From contig JBICHN010000011.1 of assembly GCA_043101845.1 (NCBI GenBank), positions 930,001-994,000 of the forward strand: a stretch of 64,000 nt of DNA, given 5' to 3'. Position numbers and translations under genes: made by a program. The notes beneath the pieces were generated by a model. It worked only from the letters and a program-made list of their open reading frames with translations, had not been told where the DNA came from and did no database searches. Source of the stretch: JBICHN01 sp043101845 (GTDB lineage: Bacteria; Planctomycetota; Phycisphaerae; Phycisphaerales; UBA5793). Position 1 is the stretch's first letter. The number at the start of each line of letters is the position of its first letter. Of this stretch, positions 62,602-64,000 are shown one piece after another.

Positions 62602-63315
62602 TTACGGCGTGTAGAGCACATCCGCCCGCAGCACCGCTTCCTGCGTCCTTCGTTCGGCGTAGAAGAGCACCATCTCGTAACGCTCACCCGCCACGAGCCC
62701 GAGGTCGGCGGCTGAAGTCGCGTCGAGAACGAAGTGCGCCGCCGCGTCGCGACGCACACCACCGAGATCAATGACGCGTTTGCCGTTGATGAAGACCCAG
62801 AGGTCATCGTCCGAACGATACCGAAGCGTGATCGGATCGCCGCTGTCGTAGACGAATTCCGTCCGGAGTTCGAGCGTGAAGTGGAAGTTATGCCGGTTGC
62901 CTTCGCGACCAAAGCCCCGATTGTCGATTGGGAAAAACGCCCATCGCCCGAAGGAGTAGACGCGGTCGTCCGGCGTGAGCGCGTTGTCGAACGGGATCTC
63001 GCCGTCGATGCGTTCATTTGTTCCCGGCGTATCGTGGAACCACTGGGCGAAACTCTGATCGCTGTCGATGAAATCGATCGGCGCCCGGTCGGGATTGAGA
63101 ACCGGTGTGCCGTCGGAACCGAGGTCGGGCATGACGACCTCGGTGACCACGCCACCCGTCACGCCTTTCGGCTGAAAGTCGACGTGCCGCGTAGAGAAGT
63201 CTCGTACCACCGCCGGCAGGCGAACCGGCTCAGCCGAAGTCTCGGCGACGAACACGAGAACGCACAGAACCACCAGGGCGACACGACACAGAATCGATTG
63301 AGACATCGAGGTCAT
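62602..63315 (-). CDS. Secreted fibro-slime domain protein
   Basis: 237 aa. Signal peptide (CRVALVVLCVLVFVAETSA) followed by a single fibro-slime domain: RLPAVVRDFSTRHVDFQP, a FAQWFHDTPGTNERIDGEI stretch, FGRWAFFPIDNRGFGREG, YRSDDDLWVFINGKRVIDLG, and a C-terminal ERYEMVLFYAERRTQ. The PA14-like beta fold is found in extracellular and surface proteins that bind carbohydrates or fibres. No cellulosome-like modules are attached. One of the rare ACGT sites of the window falls in this gene (63182). Confidence 0.85.
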   Translation of the reverse strand: MTSMSQSILCRVALVVLCVLVFVAETSAEPVRLPAVVRDFSTRHVDFQPKGVTGGVVTEVVMPDLGSDGTPVLNPDRAPIDFIDSDQSFAQWFHDTPGTNERIDGEIPFDNALTPDDRVYSFGRWAFFPIDNRGFGREGNRHNFHFTLELRTEFVYDSGDPITLRYRSDDDLWVFINGKRVIDLGGVRRDAAAHFVLDATSAADLGLVAGERYEMVLFYAERRTQEAVLRADVLYTP

Positions 63316-63425
63316 CGTTTCTCACCTTCATTTGTCTGGAATTGCAGACCCGGGAACGAGGGCAGCGTACCAGACCTCAGCGGGGGCCGCAACGAAAAAG
63401 AATCCGGCGCCCGGAACCCCAGTGG

Positions 63426-64000
63426 CTATTCCACGGGCGGGAGTTCAGAGAGCCGATCCCGCCGGGAAGCGCGCTCTCGGATGAGGTACGCCTCGAGCCA
63501 TCCGCGATTGCGGTCCGGCGCCGCCACCGCCCGGGCGATCGAGGCATGATCGAAGGAGTTGATCCGGTCGTTCGCCGCCCGAATCGCATCCATGGAATTG
63601 CGAAGGCCGACCTCGACAGGCATGCGCTCGGGATTGATGTCGATTCCGAAATACCCGGAGTACCCGTGCATCTTGAGGGTGTACATCAACGCCTCGAGCT
63701 GCTCGGGCGACACGACACCCACGTTGAGGTCCTGGTCGTAGTTGCCGAGGGGCTGGCTGTTCCAGTGCGAGTGCGCAAGTCGACCTTCGGAAAGTGGCCA
63801 TGAGAAGGCGTATGCGAGATCCTCAAACCCCATGAGCACATGGCCGACTTCTGGGTTCATACAGCAGAGCGCGTGTCCTTCCTCGAGGAGCGTCCGGTTC
63901 TTCGAGTTCGACAGCTTCTCCTCAACGAGTCGTCCGAGGAGAACACCTTCGGGGGTGAGGCCGAAGAGAATCCGGCCGCGGGGCTCGTAGGGTTTCGGTT
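63426..64000 (-). CDS. Xylose-isomerase-like TIM-barrel protein, 3' part only
   Basis: The frame is open from the right edge and ends at the stop at 63426 (about 190 residues visible). The motifs PKPYEPRGRI, CMNPEVGH, HSHWNSQPLGNYDQDLNVG and the helical C-terminus match the metal-binding half of xylose isomerase (PKPNEP, NxExxH, the D/N(x)n WD.D site). It should be a sugar isomerase or a relative. The N-terminus lies outside the window, so the substrate class is open. One ACGT site falls in it (63721). Confidence 0.78.
   Translation of the reverse strand, partial: PKPYEPRGRILFGLTPEGVLLGRLVEEKLSNSKNRTLLEEGHALCCMNPEVGHVLMGFEDLAYAFSWPLSEGRLAHSHWNSQPLGNYDQDLNVGVVSPEQLEALMYTLKMHGYSGYFGIDINPERMPVEVGLRNSMDAIRAANDRINSFDHASIARAVAAPDRNRGWLEAYLIRERASRRDRLSELPPVE

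Overview
The window is about 64 kb of high-GC chromosome (roughly 62-63% G+C by impression) with dense coding on both strands. It shows no tRNA, rRNA, CRISPR array, transposase, integrase or phage gene. The gene set points to Planctomycetota, most likely a Phycisphaerae-like lineage. The evidence is a very long SecA (1386 aa) without the usual C-terminal zinc motif, a SEC-C/TPR/sulfotransferase protein, a fibro-slime domain protein, a formylglycine-generating-enzyme lipoprotein, a large NAD-type glutamate dehydrogenase, a group-III-like phosphofructokinase, three consecutive SPFH (HflK/HflC-like) genes, and tandem clpP genes. The taxon is an inference from these families; no marker RNA is present.

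Layout. 0-2.2 kb: end of a membrane protein gene, then nrnA and ribF (minus). 2.3-11 kb: large glutamate dehydrogenase, fused 5-oxoprolinase and an SLC13/RCK transporter (plus), which could form a 5-oxoproline/glutamate/dicarboxylate module. 11-20 kb: Na+/H+-type antiporter, YjbQ, a small membrane protein, a macrodomain protein, RluB-like pseudouridine synthase, PheS, a Vsr nuclease-C5 methyltransferase fusion and a His-rich P1B metal ATPase. 20-32 kb: a cysteine-less FmdB-like protein, an ABC-2 permease, three SPFH genes, an ABC ATPase, a second ABC permease and an unrecognised membrane-anchored protein. 32-39 kb: a small signal-peptide protein directly before secA, then lgt and an overlapping FGE-type lipoprotein gene. 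39-49 kb: glpX, a PIG-L deacetylase, pfk, an FG-GAP secreted protein, the SEC-C/TPR/sulfotransferase protein, clpP1-clpP2, a small lipoprotein, a degenerate amidase and a Ser/Thr kinase. 49-64 kb: sirtuin, HEAT-like and TPR proteins, a PilZ protein, an HD-domain protein, a secreted thioredoxin-like protein, mnmE, yidC, a phosphoesterase, lpd, a fibro-slime protein and a truncated xylose-isomerase-like gene.

The most striking signal is compositional. Reading the whole window by eye I found the tetranucleotide ACGT only four times, against roughly 200 expected from base composition. Asp/Asn/Tyr/His codons that normally end in C switch to T whenever the next codon starts with GT. The same window encodes a single-chain Vsr-like nuclease fused to a C5-cytosine methyltransferase, in which the zinc ligands of classical Vsr are gone. 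I propose, as a hypothesis, that these two observations are linked, either as a single-polypeptide restriction-modification system or as a mutagenic methylation system acting on ACGT.

Other themes are: several genes with a TAnnnT -10 element only 6-9 nt before the start codon (probable leaderless mRNAs); a SecM-like candidate upstream of secA; almost gap-free convergent gene ends; and several family members that have lost their metal ligands (FmdB-like, amidase-like, Vsr).
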